The position numbers and the translations under genes are program-made. Of a DNA stretch of 64,000 nt, positions 28,221-36,703 are shown one piece after another (position 1 is the stretch's first letter; every line of letters starts with the position of its first letter). The DNA is taken from assembly GCA_030682575.1 (NCBI GenBank), contig JAUXNX010000013.1, positions 62,001 to 126,000 of the forward strand, in the 5' to 3' direction. The notes under the pieces are model-generated. The model was given only the letters and a program-made list of their open reading frames with translations. It was not told where the DNA came from and did not search any database. The stretch comes from Gammaproteobacteria bacterium. Its GTDB lineage: Bacteria > Pseudomonadota > Gammaproteobacteria > Pseudomonadales > Pseudohongiellaceae.

Positions 28221-30622
28221 CATATATGCACATAGGAAAAGATTTCACTCCGCCTGATGCAGAAGGCAAAGTCACCGGTGCTGCTAGATATTCTGAGGAT
28301 TTCCGCAGAGATGGTTTGGTGTTTGCAAGATTGCTTACCAGCCCTGTACCAAGCGGTATGGTCCGCAATATTGATGCAACAGAAGCACTACGAATGGACG
28401 GTGTTCTGGGAATACTCACAGCAGACGATTTGCCAGAGACACCCAGGCCAGGGAATCCGGCTCTCAGCAATGAGCTGACCTACGTCGGCCAACCCATTCT
28501 CGCCATAGCCGCGATCAGCGAGCAGATTGCCGAGGATGCTCTCGGACGCATTAGGTTGGATATTGAGCGCCGGGCCTTTGTGGTCGATCCTCTGGATAGT
28601 TTGGTTGAGGGTGGTCCTAATGCATATCCCGAAGGCAATGTAATGCGCAGGGGGGAAAGCGGCATGGAGCTGGCGCCTTTGAAATGGTCTCGTGCTGCGG
28701 TTGAGAATTTCCGCAATGGTCGTGACCCTCAGGCAGAATTTACTACTGAGTGGTCCTTCGGTGATCTTGATGCTGCCTTTGCCGAATGCTCTGTTGTCAT
28801 TGAAGAGCCTTTTGTGTCAGCAGGTACCCCGCATCATTCACTCGAACCTCGTACCTGTATGTCATATTGGGAAAATGGCCGCTGCTATTTCCACGGCTCC
28901 CTACAGAGTCAAAGCGCAGCAAATGCACCTCTGGCCCGTATGTTGGGTATCGAATTGGATGATCTCTGCTTCATTAATGAAACCACCGGCGGTGGTTTTG
29001 GATCACGCATTGGCCCTTATCCTTTCATGGCAATTTCCGGATATCTTTCCAGAAATCTGAACCGTCCGGTGCAGGTACGTATTACCCGTGAAGAAGAATT
29101 CTTCATCGGCTCCGCCCGTTCCGGTATGCAGGGCTGGATGAAGGTTGGTCTAAAGCCAGACGGCAAAGTTGCAGCGGTAGATCTGGTCATCGTCAATGAT
29201 GGTGGTTCTACCGGTTCTGGCAGTGGGTCTTCTGGTGCTGGTGCGGTGACAGTGATTTACCAACCCAATGCGATGCGGTTTCGCGGAGTGTCGGTTTTCA
29301 CCAATACTACCCCTCGTGGTGCACAACGCGGCCCAGGTCAGAATGAGATGCATGCGATAACAGCACCTATCATGGATAAGGCAGCAAATCAGCTCGGGAT
29401 GGATAGGGTTGCTTTCAGACGTGCGAATGCACCGGACAGCAATTCCAGGATTGAAGCCAACCAAACCAATATGACCAGTGCCTTCATGCGCGAAGCAATT
29501 GACATGGGTGCCCAGATGTTCGACTGGGAGGGCAAGATCAATCAACCGCGTCGCAATGGTAGCAAGGTGATTGGTATCGGCGTCGGGCAAGGCTACCACG
29601 CAGCCGGTAACAACGGTTTTGACGGTATCGTCCGCATTGGTACAGACGGCAGGATTTATCTGCATACGGGTGTGGGTAACCTCGGGACCTACTCTTATGC
29701 GGGTACAGTGCGCGCGGCAGCAGAAGCGCTGCAATGCCGCTGGGAGAATTGCGAGATCGTACGAGGCAACAGTGATCTGGGTCTGCCACACAGCTCCGGC
29801 CAGGGTGGCAGTAATACCATGTTCACTCATACCCGCACGAACTGGGTAGCGGCGATGGATGCCATCGCCAAGATGAAGGAAATCGCCGCCGCAGAACTTG
29901 GCGGTACGGTCGATGATTACAGCATCGGCGAGGAGCGGGTTTTCAAGACCGCGACCCCGGCAGAAGGACTGACGTACGCGGAAGCAGCACAGCGTGCAGT
30001 GGCGCTTGGTGGCCGCTACAGCGGTGCCGAATACCCGGATGACATCAATGAGCTGACCGCTCTGGCTGTGCAGAAGATAGCTGGAACCGGCTTGGTTGGT
30101 GTTGCCAAGGACAACCTTGAGAAAAACGGTACAGCCCCCGGGTTGGCGGTCGCATTCGCAGAGATCGAAATGGATCTGGACACCGGCAAGTATGAGATTC
30201 TCGATTATGTCGGAATAGCCGAATGCGGCACGATTGTTCACCCCAAGGGATTGTCTCAGGGCATGAACGGAGGAGGTGTCTGGGGCTTCGGCATGGCTGG
30301 CCATGAACGCCATGTCTACGATCCTCAGAATGGTCTGCCCGCAAACATTGGGCTCTACCAGAGCAAGCCGCCGACATTCCTGGATGTGCCTCTGCAGATG
30401 CGGACTGCCGCTGTCAATATTCCTGATCCCCAAAGCCCCGTGGGTGCGAGGGGAATTGGTGAGCCTGCGCAAGGCTGCGCAGTGGCGGCTGTGACGAGTG
30501 CGATTGCGGACGCGTTGGGCGGACATCTGTTCAACCGTGTGCCTGTAACGCCAGATATGGTGATCGACTACGTGGCGGGTAACGCCTATAACAACAAGTC
30601 ACTGAAAACTAATACTTTCTGA
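28217..30622 (+). CDS. Molybdenum hydroxylase large subunit (xanthine dehydrogenase family, PaoC-like)
   Basis: An 801-residue molybdopterin-binding subunit. It opens with the aldehyde oxidase a/b hammerhead domain (PPDAEGKVTGAARYSEDF). Cofactor motifs follow: TGGGFGSRIGPYPF, TPRGAQRGPGQNEMHA, SSGQGGSNTMFTH, and GARGIGEPAQGCAVAA with the catalytic base Glu749. It has no signal peptide and would be co-exported with the Tat-tagged iron-sulfur subunit. A stretch of Gly/Ser near residues 335-350 (GGSTGSGSGSSGAG) is unusual. The substrate is probably an aldehyde or N-heterocycle; sequence does not decide. PaoD/XdhC-type maturation genes are not in the window. Confidence 0.9.
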   Translation: MTYMHIGKDFTPPDAEGKVTGAARYSEDFRRDGLVFARLLTSPVPSGMVRNIDATEALRMDGVLGILTADDLPETPRPGNPALSNELTYVGQPILAIAAISEQIAEDALGRIRLDIERRAFVVDPLDSLVEGGPNAYPEGNVMRRGESGMELAPLKWSRAAVENFRNGRDPQAEFTTEWSFGDLDAAFAECSVVIEEPFVSAGTPHHSLEPRTCMSYWENGRCYFHGSLQSQSAANAPLARMLGIELDDLCFINETTGGGFGSRIGPYPFMAISGYLSRNLNRPVQVRITREEEFFIGSARSGMQGWMKVGLKPDGKVAAVDLVIVNDGGSTGSGSGSSGAGAVTVIYQPNAMRFRGVSVFTNTTPRGAQRGPGQNEMHAITAPIMDKAANQLGMDRVAFRRANAPDSNSRIEANQTNMTSAFMREAIDMGAQMFDWEGKINQPRRNGSKVIGIGVGQGYHAAGNNGFDGIVRIGTDGRIYLHTGVGNLGTYSYAGTVRAAAEALQCRWENCEIVRGNSDLGLPHSSGQGGSNTMFTHTRTNWVAAMDAIAKMKEIAAAELGGTVDDYSIGEERVFKTATPAEGLTYAEAAQRAVALGGRYSGAEYPDDINELTALAVQKIAGTGLVGVAKDNLEKNGTAPGLAVAFAEIEMDLDTGKYEILDYVGIAECGTIVHPKGLSQGMNGGGVWGFGMAGHERHVYDPQNGLPANIGLYQSKPPTFLDVPLQMRTAAVNIPDPQSPVGARGIGEPAQGCAVAAVTSAIADALGGHLFNRVPVTPDMVIDYVAGNAYNNKSLKTNTF

Positions 30623-30629
30623 GGTTACT

Positions 30630-31619
30630 ATGCCATCACATGACGTCATGCCAAATATGGAGCTCTACCAGCCCGTGCAGGTAGAGGATGCACTTGCACT
30701 CGCGGCCAGACTGGCCGAGAGAGGCTGGCTTTTGGGAGGGGGGCAGGATACGTACGGTTGGTTGAAAGACCGAGCGAAAACGACCGAAGCCATGATCGAT
30801 TTGAACGGTATCGAAGCCCTGCGCGGGATTCGCGAAACTGCCGACGGAATCGAAATTGGAGCCCTCACTACTCTGACAGAGCTGGCGAATAACCCGCTGG
30901 TCAGAGAGCGCTATTCACTGCTGGCCGACGCTGCCATCAAGGTCGCGAGCCCGCAGATTCGCAACGTGGGTACCGTGGGCGGTAACCTGGCACAGGATGC
31001 ACGCTGCTGGTACTACCGCCGCGGTCTTTCCTGCTATCGGGCAGGCGGTAACCTCTGCTACGCGGATACTCCGCAGGGGATGAACCGGGAACACGCGATC
31101 TTCAATGCGAGCCGTTGCGTCGCCGTTACTCCTTCTGATACTGCTCCTGCGCTTGTTGCTCTGGAGGCCTCCATGGTAATCAGAAGCAATACAGGTGAAC
31201 GAGTCATCTCTGCCGAGGATTTTTTCGTCGGTCCGAACGTCGATATTCGCAACATGACCGCTCTGCGTCCCGGCGAAATTCTGACGTCGGTACGTTTGCC
31301 GGCAACCTGGGCCAATGCCACGTTCTACTTTGAGAAAGTTGCGGACAGAAATGTCTGGGATTTTGCTCTGGTAAATATGGCAGTAGCCATGCGGGAGTCT
31401 GGTGGCGTAATTCAGAACGCCCGCTTCGTGGCAGGTGGAGTTCAATGCACACCGCGACGTTTGGTGGATGTCGAGAATGCTGTGCGCGGACGACCACGTA
31501 GTGAGGCAACGGCTCAAACGCTTGGAACGCTTGCCAGTCAGGGCGCCAGACCATTGAATCACAATGGTTTCAAAGTACATCTCGTCGACAGTCTGGCGAA
31601 ACGTGCGCTGATTGCCTGA
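30630..31619 (+). CDS. Molybdenum hydroxylase FAD subunit with extra [4Fe-4S] loop (PaoB-like)
   Basis: A 329-residue FAD-binding subunit of the CO dehydrogenase/xanthine dehydrogenase family. The FAD contacts WLLGGGQDTYGWLKD and VASPQIRNVGTVGGNLAQDARC are clear. An insertion follows with four cysteines, C126, C135, C143 and C163. This matches the [4Fe-4S]-binding loop of E. coli PaoB and the hydroxybenzoyl-CoA reductase beta subunit, absent from ordinary xanthine dehydrogenases. Gene order here is Fe-S, Mo, FAD, whereas E. coli paoABC is Fe-S, FAD, Mo. It begins 7 bases after the large subunit and ends at a strong terminator. Confidence 0.9.
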   Translation: MPSHDVMPNMELYQPVQVEDALALAARLAERGWLLGGGQDTYGWLKDRAKTTEAMIDLNGIEALRGIRETADGIEIGALTTLTELANNPLVRERYSLLADAAIKVASPQIRNVGTVGGNLAQDARCWYYRRGLSCYRAGGNLCYADTPQGMNREHAIFNASRCVAVTPSDTAPALVALEASMVIRSNTGERVISAEDFFVGPNVDIRNMTALRPGEILTSVRLPATWANATFYFEKVADRNVWDFALVNMAVAMRESGGVIQNARFVAGGVQCTPRRLVDVENAVRGRPRSEATAQTLGTLASQGARPLNHNGFKVHLVDSLAKRALIA

Positions 31620-31630
31620 TCAAACCAAAC

Positions 31631-31674
31631 TCTCCCGACGAGTGTATAACATTCGTCGGGAGACTCGGTTTTTT
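31631..31674 (+). terminator. Rho-independent terminator after the molybdenum hydroxylase operon
   Basis: TCTCCCGACGA pairs with TCGTCGGGAGA, an 11-bp perfect stem, followed by ACTCGG-like bases and six T. It lies 11 bases after the FAD-subunit stop. Confidence 0.88.
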
Positions 31675-31760
31675 GCTTCAAGTACGTCCTTTCAGATTGT
31701 CCCCACACTATCCTATCTAAAGACATGCGTTTTAACTGACTTGGACATAGGTCTACAGGA

Positions 31761-32279
31761 ATGCTGAGCAGTATTGCGACTTGGATTTCTGAAAGCCAGG
31801 GTAGAGAATTTGCCAACTGGCTATTGACGAACATACCTGGTTTACCCCCCATTCTGCAGACCATTCACCTGCTCAGCATTGCCGCAATCATGGCCTCGAT
31901 TGTAATGGTTGATTTGCGTGTACTTGGTCTGGGAGTGCTCAGTCAGAATCTAGAAGAGATGGTAGTGCGTCTCCAAGCGTGGATGTGGTGTGGTGTGGTA
32001 GGGGCTGCTTGCTCGGGTGTCTGGTTTGTCTTTGCCCGGCCGAATCGCTACTTCTTCAATCCAGTGTTCCAGATAAAATTTTCGTTACTGCTCCCAGCGT
32101 TGTTGGTCAGCGCAGTTTTCTATCACTTGGCGTTACGCGAACCCGCGTATTGGAGTCGTAATCGAAAGCGTGCAATGACAGCAAAACTTCTTGCTCTTGT
32201 GTCACTATTACTATGGCTTGGTGTGGTGATGGCCGGACGCTGGATAGCTTACTCTGAGTATCTGTTCTGGCCCGAGTGA
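31761..32279 (+). CDS. Four-helix membrane protein of unknown function, copy 1
   Basis: A 172-residue protein with four hydrophobic segments, near residues 33-55, 72-90, 107-125 and 142-162. It shares a pattern with the next gene: H-hydrophobic-SI...(V/L)DLR(V/L)LGL, a NP(V/A)FQIK loop, and a final WxGVxxAGRW helix. The conserved His, Asp, Arg and Lys inside or at the edge of helices suggest more than a structural role. I cannot assign a named family with certainty; an uncharacterised DUF family is likely. It starts 86 bases after the terminator and lies 15 bases before its paralogue. Confidence 0.75.
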   Translation: MLSSIATWISESQGREFANWLLTNIPGLPPILQTIHLLSIAAIMASIVMVDLRVLGLGVLSQNLEEMVVRLQAWMWCGVVGAACSGVWFVFARPNRYFFNPVFQIKFSLLLPALLVSAVFYHLALREPAYWSRNRKRAMTAKLLALVSLLLWLGVVMAGRWIAYSEYLFWPE

Positions 32280-32294
32280 TAAGAGGGTAGTATT

Positions 32295-32780
32295 GTGCTG
32301 AACGATTTCTGGCTGTGGCTTGAATATCTTCCCATCGCTGGCCATATTGGCGCGACATGGTGGTTTCCTTTGATGGAATCGATCCATGTCGTCAGTATCA
32401 CGCTCATGCTTGGTGCAATTCTCATGCTGGACTTGCGTCTTCTTGGGTTGGCCGCAAACAGTTATACCGTGAGCGCAATGAGTAAAGAGTTGGTACCCTG
32501 GTCGGCGGGAGCATTCGTGATGGCTTGTGTGACAGGTGTTGCAATGTTCATTACACGAGCAAGCGCCCATGTTCTCAATCCTGCCTTTCAGATCAAGATG
32601 CTGCTGATATTACTCGCAGGCATAAACATTGTTTTGTTCCATTTTTGGATACTTCGCACGACACCACCGTGGGATTCATCATCCAACACACCGACCACAG
32701 CGCGCATGATGGCAGGTGCCTCTCTCTTTCTTTGGTGTGGTGTCATGCTTGCAGGCAGATGGGTGGGGCATGTCATATAG
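32295..32780 (+). CDS. Four-helix membrane protein of unknown function, copy 2
   Basis: A 161-residue paralogue of the preceding protein, with the same order of helices and the same motifs: ESIHVVSITLMLGAILMLDLRLLGL, NPAFQIKMLLIL and LFLWCGVMLAGRW. The end overlaps the selO start by 11 bases, so its translation is probably coupled to selO. The start is the GTG at 32295. No domain of known activity is visible. Two related small membrane proteins side by side often form a hetero-oligomer; that is inference. Confidence 0.75.
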   Translation: MLNDFWLWLEYLPIAGHIGATWWFPLMESIHVVSITLMLGAILMLDLRLLGLAANSYTVSAMSKELVPWSAGAFVMACVTGVAMFITRASAHVLNPAFQIKMLLILLAGINIVLFHFWILRTTPPWDSSSNTPTTARMMAGASLFLWCGVMLAGRWVGHVI

Positions 32781-34371
32781 AGGGCCATTATTTGAGAATC
32801 GTTTCGTTAAGTCACTACCTGCTGACGAAATTTCCCAAAACTACGGTCGTCAGGTTCATGGTGCAATTTACTCTCGAGTCTCACCGACGCATGTCAGTGC
32901 ACCTTCCACATTGATATTGTCTGACGAGCTGGCTAATCAAATTGGTTTCAGTCAAGAGTTCCGTCACAGTCAGGATTTCGCAGAAGTTTTTTCTGGCAAT
33001 AAACTACTGCCAGGCATGGATCCTTATGCGAGCCGATACGGTGGACATCAATTCGGTCACTGGGCTGGTCAGCTTGGTGATGGGCGTGCGATTAATCTGG
33101 GTGAGGTTGCTCTTAAAGAAGGAGGCTCTCTTGCTCTGCAGTTGAAAGGTGCCGGCGCGACACCGTATTCGAGAGGGGCTGATGGCAGAGCAGTATTGCG
33201 ATCTTCCGTTCGTGAATTTCTATGCAGTGAAGCCATGCATTATCTTGGAGTGCCAACTACGCGTGCGCTCAGTCTGGTGCTGACCGGTGACACCGTAATT
33301 CGTGACATGTTCTACGATGGCAATTCACAAGAAGAACCTGGCGCGATTGTCTGCAGAGTAGCATCATCATTTACACGATTTGGTCATTTTCAGCTCTGTG
33401 CAGTCAAAGGTGAAAATGAGCTATTGGAAAGACTTCTGGACTACACGATTGAGGTTGACTTTCCACATTTGCACGCACACGAATTGAACGGAACCTACAG
33501 TAGACAGGATATCTACCTGCTATGGTTCGACGAAGTTTGTCGCAAAACTGCTGATATGGTAATCGAGTGGATGAGAGTTGGATTCGTCCACGGAGTCATG
33601 AACACTGACAACATGTCAGTGCTTGGCCTCACAATAGATTACGGCCCCTACGGTTGGCTCGACAACTATGACCTCAATTGGACACCCAATGCCACTGATG
33701 CGGAAATGCGTCGTTATCGATTCGGGCAACAGCCTTTGATTGCACAGTGGAATCTTTGGCAATTGGCCAATTCTTTGCTTTTGATCGTGGATGATGCCGC
33801 ATCTCTGGAGAAGATACTTGTCGATTTTACTGGGTACTACGAGCAACAGTGGCGCGAGATGCTCGGCAGGAAACTGGGATTGAGAAGTTTTGACTCTGGC
33901 ACTGACGAGATTCTTATTGCGAGACTGAACAGGGTGTTACAGTTGCACGAAACTGATATGACTATTTTTTTTCGCACTCTTGCAATGTTTGATCCCTATC
34001 TGCCAGAGGCCAGATTCACCGATGTGGTCATGTCAGCGTTCTATCAGCCCGAGGAGATTCCCAGTGAGGTGCTCACTGAAATCAACGCCTGGGGAGATCT
34101 CTATGCAGAACGATTGCGAAGGGATGATATGGCGACCGAACAACGACGCCTATTCATGAATGCTGTCAATCCAAAGTATGTGCTGCGCAATTACCTGGCG
34201 CAGCAGGCGATCGATCATGCTCATTTGGGTGACTATGCAATGCTTCGGGAGTTGTATGTCCTGTTGCAGGCTCCGTATGCAGAACAGCCGGAATCAGTTC
34301 GATTTGCCGAAAAACGTCCCGAGTGGGCACGTCACAAAGCAGGTTGCTCCATGCTGTCCTGCAGTTCCTGA
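32770..34371 (+). CDS. selO: Protein adenylyltransferase SelO
   Basis: A pseudokinase-fold AMPylase that transfers AMP to Ser, Thr or Tyr of target proteins in redox stress. The 533-residue protein has YASRYGGHQFGHWAGQLGDGRAI, the nucleotide-binding LQLKGAGATPYSRGADGRAVLRSS, the HGVMNTDNMSVLGLTIDYGPYGWLD active site, and the C-terminal tail ending GCSMLSCSS. That penultimate Cys corresponds to the selenocysteine of animal SelO; here it is an ordinary Cys codon. The ATG at 32770 overlaps the previous gene and has GGTGGGG before it. An in-frame extension upstream lies inside the membrane-protein gene and was excluded. Confidence 0.95.
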   Translation: MSYRGPLFENRFVKSLPADEISQNYGRQVHGAIYSRVSPTHVSAPSTLILSDELANQIGFSQEFRHSQDFAEVFSGNKLLPGMDPYASRYGGHQFGHWAGQLGDGRAINLGEVALKEGGSLALQLKGAGATPYSRGADGRAVLRSSVREFLCSEAMHYLGVPTTRALSLVLTGDTVIRDMFYDGNSQEEPGAIVCRVASSFTRFGHFQLCAVKGENELLERLLDYTIEVDFPHLHAHELNGTYSRQDIYLLWFDEVCRKTADMVIEWMRVGFVHGVMNTDNMSVLGLTIDYGPYGWLDNYDLNWTPNATDAEMRRYRFGQQPLIAQWNLWQLANSLLLIVDDAASLEKILVDFTGYYEQQWREMLGRKLGLRSFDSGTDEILIARLNRVLQLHETDMTIFFRTLAMFDPYLPEARFTDVVMSAFYQPEEIPSEVLTEINAWGDLYAERLRRDDMATEQRRLFMNAVNPKYVLRNYLAQQAIDHAHLGDYAMLRELYVLLQAPYAEQPESVRFAEKRPEWARHKAGCSMLSCSS

Positions 34372-34448
34372 CGCAGCAGCATCAAGGGACTCATGGCACT
34401 CTTTCTGCAGTGTCGCCTTCCCTTAAAATCGGTCCATTAATAATCTGA

Positions 34449-34478
34449 GGTCTCCGGGTAAACTATCCCAAGGAGACC
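34449..34478 (+). promoter_or_regulatory. Inverted repeat masking the transposase ribosome-binding site
   Basis: GGTCTCC at 34449-34455 and GGAGACC at 34472-34478 are exact complements around a 16-base loop. The right arm contains the AAGGAGA Shine-Dalgarno of orfA (start 34482). The left arm lies in the element's terminal repeat. RNA read in from outside would fold and hide the site. Confidence 0.6.
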
Positions 34479-34481
34479 AAC

Positions 34482-34748
34482 ATGAGAAAGAGCAAATTTA
34501 CCGAGTCGCAGATTGTGGCGACGCTGAAGCAAGTGGAAGCTGGCAGACAGGTTAAGGAGGTCTGTCGAGAGCTCGGGATATCCGAGCAGACCTACTACAC
34601 CTGGAAGTCGAAATACGGTGGCATGGAGGCGGCTGACGTCAAACGACTCAAGGACTTGGAAACGGAGAACGCACGCCTGAAGCGGATGTATACCGACCTG
34701 GCCCTGGAGAACAGTGCACTCAAGGACGTCATCACAAAAAAACTCTAG
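34482..34748 (+). CDS. IS3-family transposase OrfA (helix-turn-helix)
   Basis: An 88-residue DNA-binding protein: FTESQIVATLKQVEAGRQVKEVCRELGISEQTYYTWKSKYGG is the IS3 helix-turn-helix, followed by a leucine-zipper-like coil (LKDLETENARLKRMYTDLALENSALKDVI). Motifs point to the IS407-like branch. It ends at an A AAA AAA slippery heptamer (34736-34742), four bases before the stop codon. A -1 shift there leads directly into the orfB frame. Its strong Shine-Dalgarno is inside an inverted repeat. Confidence 0.92.
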   Translation: MRKSKFTESQIVATLKQVEAGRQVKEVCRELGISEQTYYTWKSKYGGMEAADVKRLKDLETENARLKRMYTDLALENSALKDVITKKL

Positions 34749-34768
34749 GGCCTGACGTTAAACGCCAG

Positions 34769-35593
34769 TTGGCGGCCGTGCGCCGAGAAGAACATGGCCT
34801 TAGCGAACGCAGAGCCTGTGCGGCGGTAGGGTTGTTGTCTCGATCGACGGCACGCTATCAGCGTCGGCCGGCTCGAGATGAAGAGGCGATCATCGTGCTG
34901 CAGGAGCTGGTCGAGCAGTATCCGGAGCATGGCTTTGGGAAGCTGTTCAAGCAGATCCGGCGCCGAGGTTTGGTGTGGAACCATAAGCGTGTGTGGCGTG
35001 TGTATTGCGAGCTGAAGCTGAATATGAGGCGCAGAGGCAAGCGAAGACTGTCAGAGCGCAATCCCTTGCCACTGGCGGTTGGAGATGCAATCAACATCGG
35101 CTGGTCGATGGACTTCATGTTCGACTCGCTGTGGGACGGTCGCCGGTTCCGTACGTTCAATGTGATTGATGACTTCAACCGAGAGACGCTGGCGGTTGAG
35201 ATCGATTTGAATCTTCCAGCACTCAGAGTGATCCGAGTGCTGGAGCGCGTCGCTGCCTGGAGAGGCTATCCGGCGAAGTTGCGAGTGGATAATGGTCCAG
35301 AGTTTATCGTCACAGCGTTGGCGGACTGGGCAGAAAGCAAGGGAATTGAACTGGACTTTATCGAACCAGGCAAGCCGATGCAGAATGGTTTTGTTGAGCG
35401 ATTCAACGGCAGTTATCGGCGAGGTGTGCTGGACATGTATGTGTTCAGGAATCTGACAGAGGTTAGAGAGGTAACGGAAAACTGGCTCAGGCAATACAAC
35501 GAGGAGATACCGCACGACTCACTGAACGATCTAACCCCAATCGAATATCGACTGTTTCACGCATCGGAAACCTCAAGTTATGCGTGGATCTAA
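34769..35593 (+). CDS. IS3-family transposase OrfB (DDE integrase domain)
   Basis: A 274-residue catalytic part with a HTH_21 segment (HGFGKLFKQIRRRGLVWNHKRVWRVY) and a retroviral-type integrase core. The acidic triad is visible: Asp in GWSMDFMFD, Asp in RVDNGPEF and Glu in QNGFVERFNGSYR. No good start codon lies at the front; the frame is open back to the A7 run at 34736-34742. It is probably made as an OrfAB fusion by -1 frameshifting, as in other IS3 elements. No internal stop or deletion is seen, so the element may still be active. Confidence 0.92.
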   Translation: MAAVRREEHGLSERRACAAVGLLSRSTARYQRRPARDEEAIIVLQELVEQYPEHGFGKLFKQIRRRGLVWNHKRVWRVYCELKLNMRRRGKRRLSERNPLPLAVGDAINIGWSMDFMFDSLWDGRRFRTFNVIDDFNRETLAVEIDLNLPALRVIRVLERVAAWRGYPAKLRVDNGPEFIVTALADWAESKGIELDFIEPGKPMQNGFVERFNGSYRRGVLDMYVFRNLTEVREVTENWLRQYNEEIPHDSLNDLTPIEYRLFHASETSSYAWI

Positions 35594-35641
35594 AGAGGAG
35601 GAGTCGACACTTGAGGGGATAGAGAATTGGAGAGGGGCAGG

Positions 35642-36619
35642 TCAGGGGTTCTCCTGCTCGCTTCTTGTTTTATGGATTTGCAAGCTAGGTAGTGGCAGAA
35701 TTTTCAGAGTGCTCCTTCCTGCTACTCCTTCACCGGATTCGCTGCGATCGTTGAGAAGTTCCAATACAGCCTTATGCTCGACGAGATCGCAGGGCAGAAT
35801 TGCCAGCAACTCGTAGCTGCCGGTGTCCGTCATGGCAACACTGACTATCTCCCCAACGATTTCACTTGAGTGCATGATCTGAGAGTTCAAAGATGCACGA
35901 ATATCCTGCACAGCTGCCCGAAACAACCGTTTCTTGGCGGTGCCCCGATAGTGCATTCTTGCGATGATTTCCTGCCCGGTATAGCAACCTTTCTTGAAAT
36001 CGATAAATCCAGTTAAGTCATAATTGAGTAGCTGCGGTGTATAAGTGTCCTGGATCTCCGGATTGATATGCACAATGCCTTCACGGATATCGGCAAGTTC
36101 CCATTCCTCGAGATCGTCGGTCACTCCGATATCCTGCAATCGCTCCAGCATCTCGTCCTGTTCGACGGACAGCAACAGCTCGTAGCGTGGTTCGCTGCCA
36201 GCCAGTCTGAAAACTACTCCGCCTTTAATTTGCAAAACCTGATCCTGTAGCTCTGGAACTGCACCGAACAGGGAGTTGATAGTTTCTTTCGCATCTGCGC
36301 CATACATCCCATAGCGTTCATACTGATTGCTTGCAAGAGCAGTCTTGGCATTGGAGAAGACAATGTATTTGTCCAGAATTTTCTTGAGCGCAAAGCCCAT
36401 ACCGCTGGCACACAGTAAGTAGAGGGTGTCGTTCATGGCAATCAGGCGCAGGTCACTGATAATCCTGCCATTGATGTCACAGTAGGCTCCGGAAATACTG
36501 TACGTCGTCGTTACCTTCTCGACGTTGCAGGTCAACTGGCCTTGTAGAAATTTGGCAGCGTCTTCGCCTGTTACTGCGATAAGGTCAAAATTGTTCAGAT
36601 CTGTCAGCGTACTTGCCAT
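35642..36619 (-). CDS. ygfZ: Folate-binding protein YgfZ (iron-sulfur cluster repair)
   Basis: A 325-residue member of the GcvT-like folate-binding family that helps maintain certain Fe-S enzymes such as MiaB. Diagnostic motif KGCYTGQEIIARMHYRG is present with the conserved Cys, and GEDAAKFLQGQLTCNV lies near the start. The ATG at 36619 aligns best with the Pseudomonas N-terminus; an ATG at 36658 would add 13 residues. It is divergent from sdhE, as in E. coli and Pseudomonas. The IS element lies just beyond its 3' end. Confidence 0.92.
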   Translation of the reverse strand: MASTLTDLNNFDLIAVTGEDAAKFLQGQLTCNVEKVTTTYSISGAYCDINGRIISDLRLIAMNDTLYLLCASGMGFALKKILDKYIVFSNAKTALASNQYERYGMYGADAKETINSLFGAVPELQDQVLQIKGGVVFRLAGSEPRYELLLSVEQDEMLERLQDIGVTDDLEEWELADIREGIVHINPEIQDTYTPQLLNYDLTGFIDFKKGCYTGQEIIARMHYRGTAKKRLFRAAVQDIRASLNSQIMHSSEIVGEIVSVAMTDTGSYELLAILPCDLVEHKAVLELLNDRSESGEGVAGRSTLKILPLPSLQIHKTRSEQENP

Positions 36620-36703
36620 GGAGCGTGTCCGGATAAAATCAGCGAATTGGGGTATCATGAAGCCATTGGTAAGCAAAGGTTTGGCACAACTTCAGGTTCG
36701 CAC

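Larger units (their letters stand above)
34446..35609 (+). mobile_element. IS3-family insertion sequence
   Basis: About 1,164 bp holding orfA and orfB with an A7 frameshift signal. The ends are inferred from an imperfect terminal inverted repeat: TGAGGTCTCC at 34446 and, on the other strand, TGTCGACTCC ending at 35609. The outermost TG, the inner CTCC and two further bases agree. I could not find a target-site duplication in the flanks. The element lies between selO and ygfZ and interrupts no recognisable gene. The transposase frames look intact. Confidence 0.75.

Noticed and set aside
34746-34769. IS transposase as a pseudogene broken by a frameshift
   Set aside because: The break is at a canonical A AAA AAA slip site and both frames are complete.
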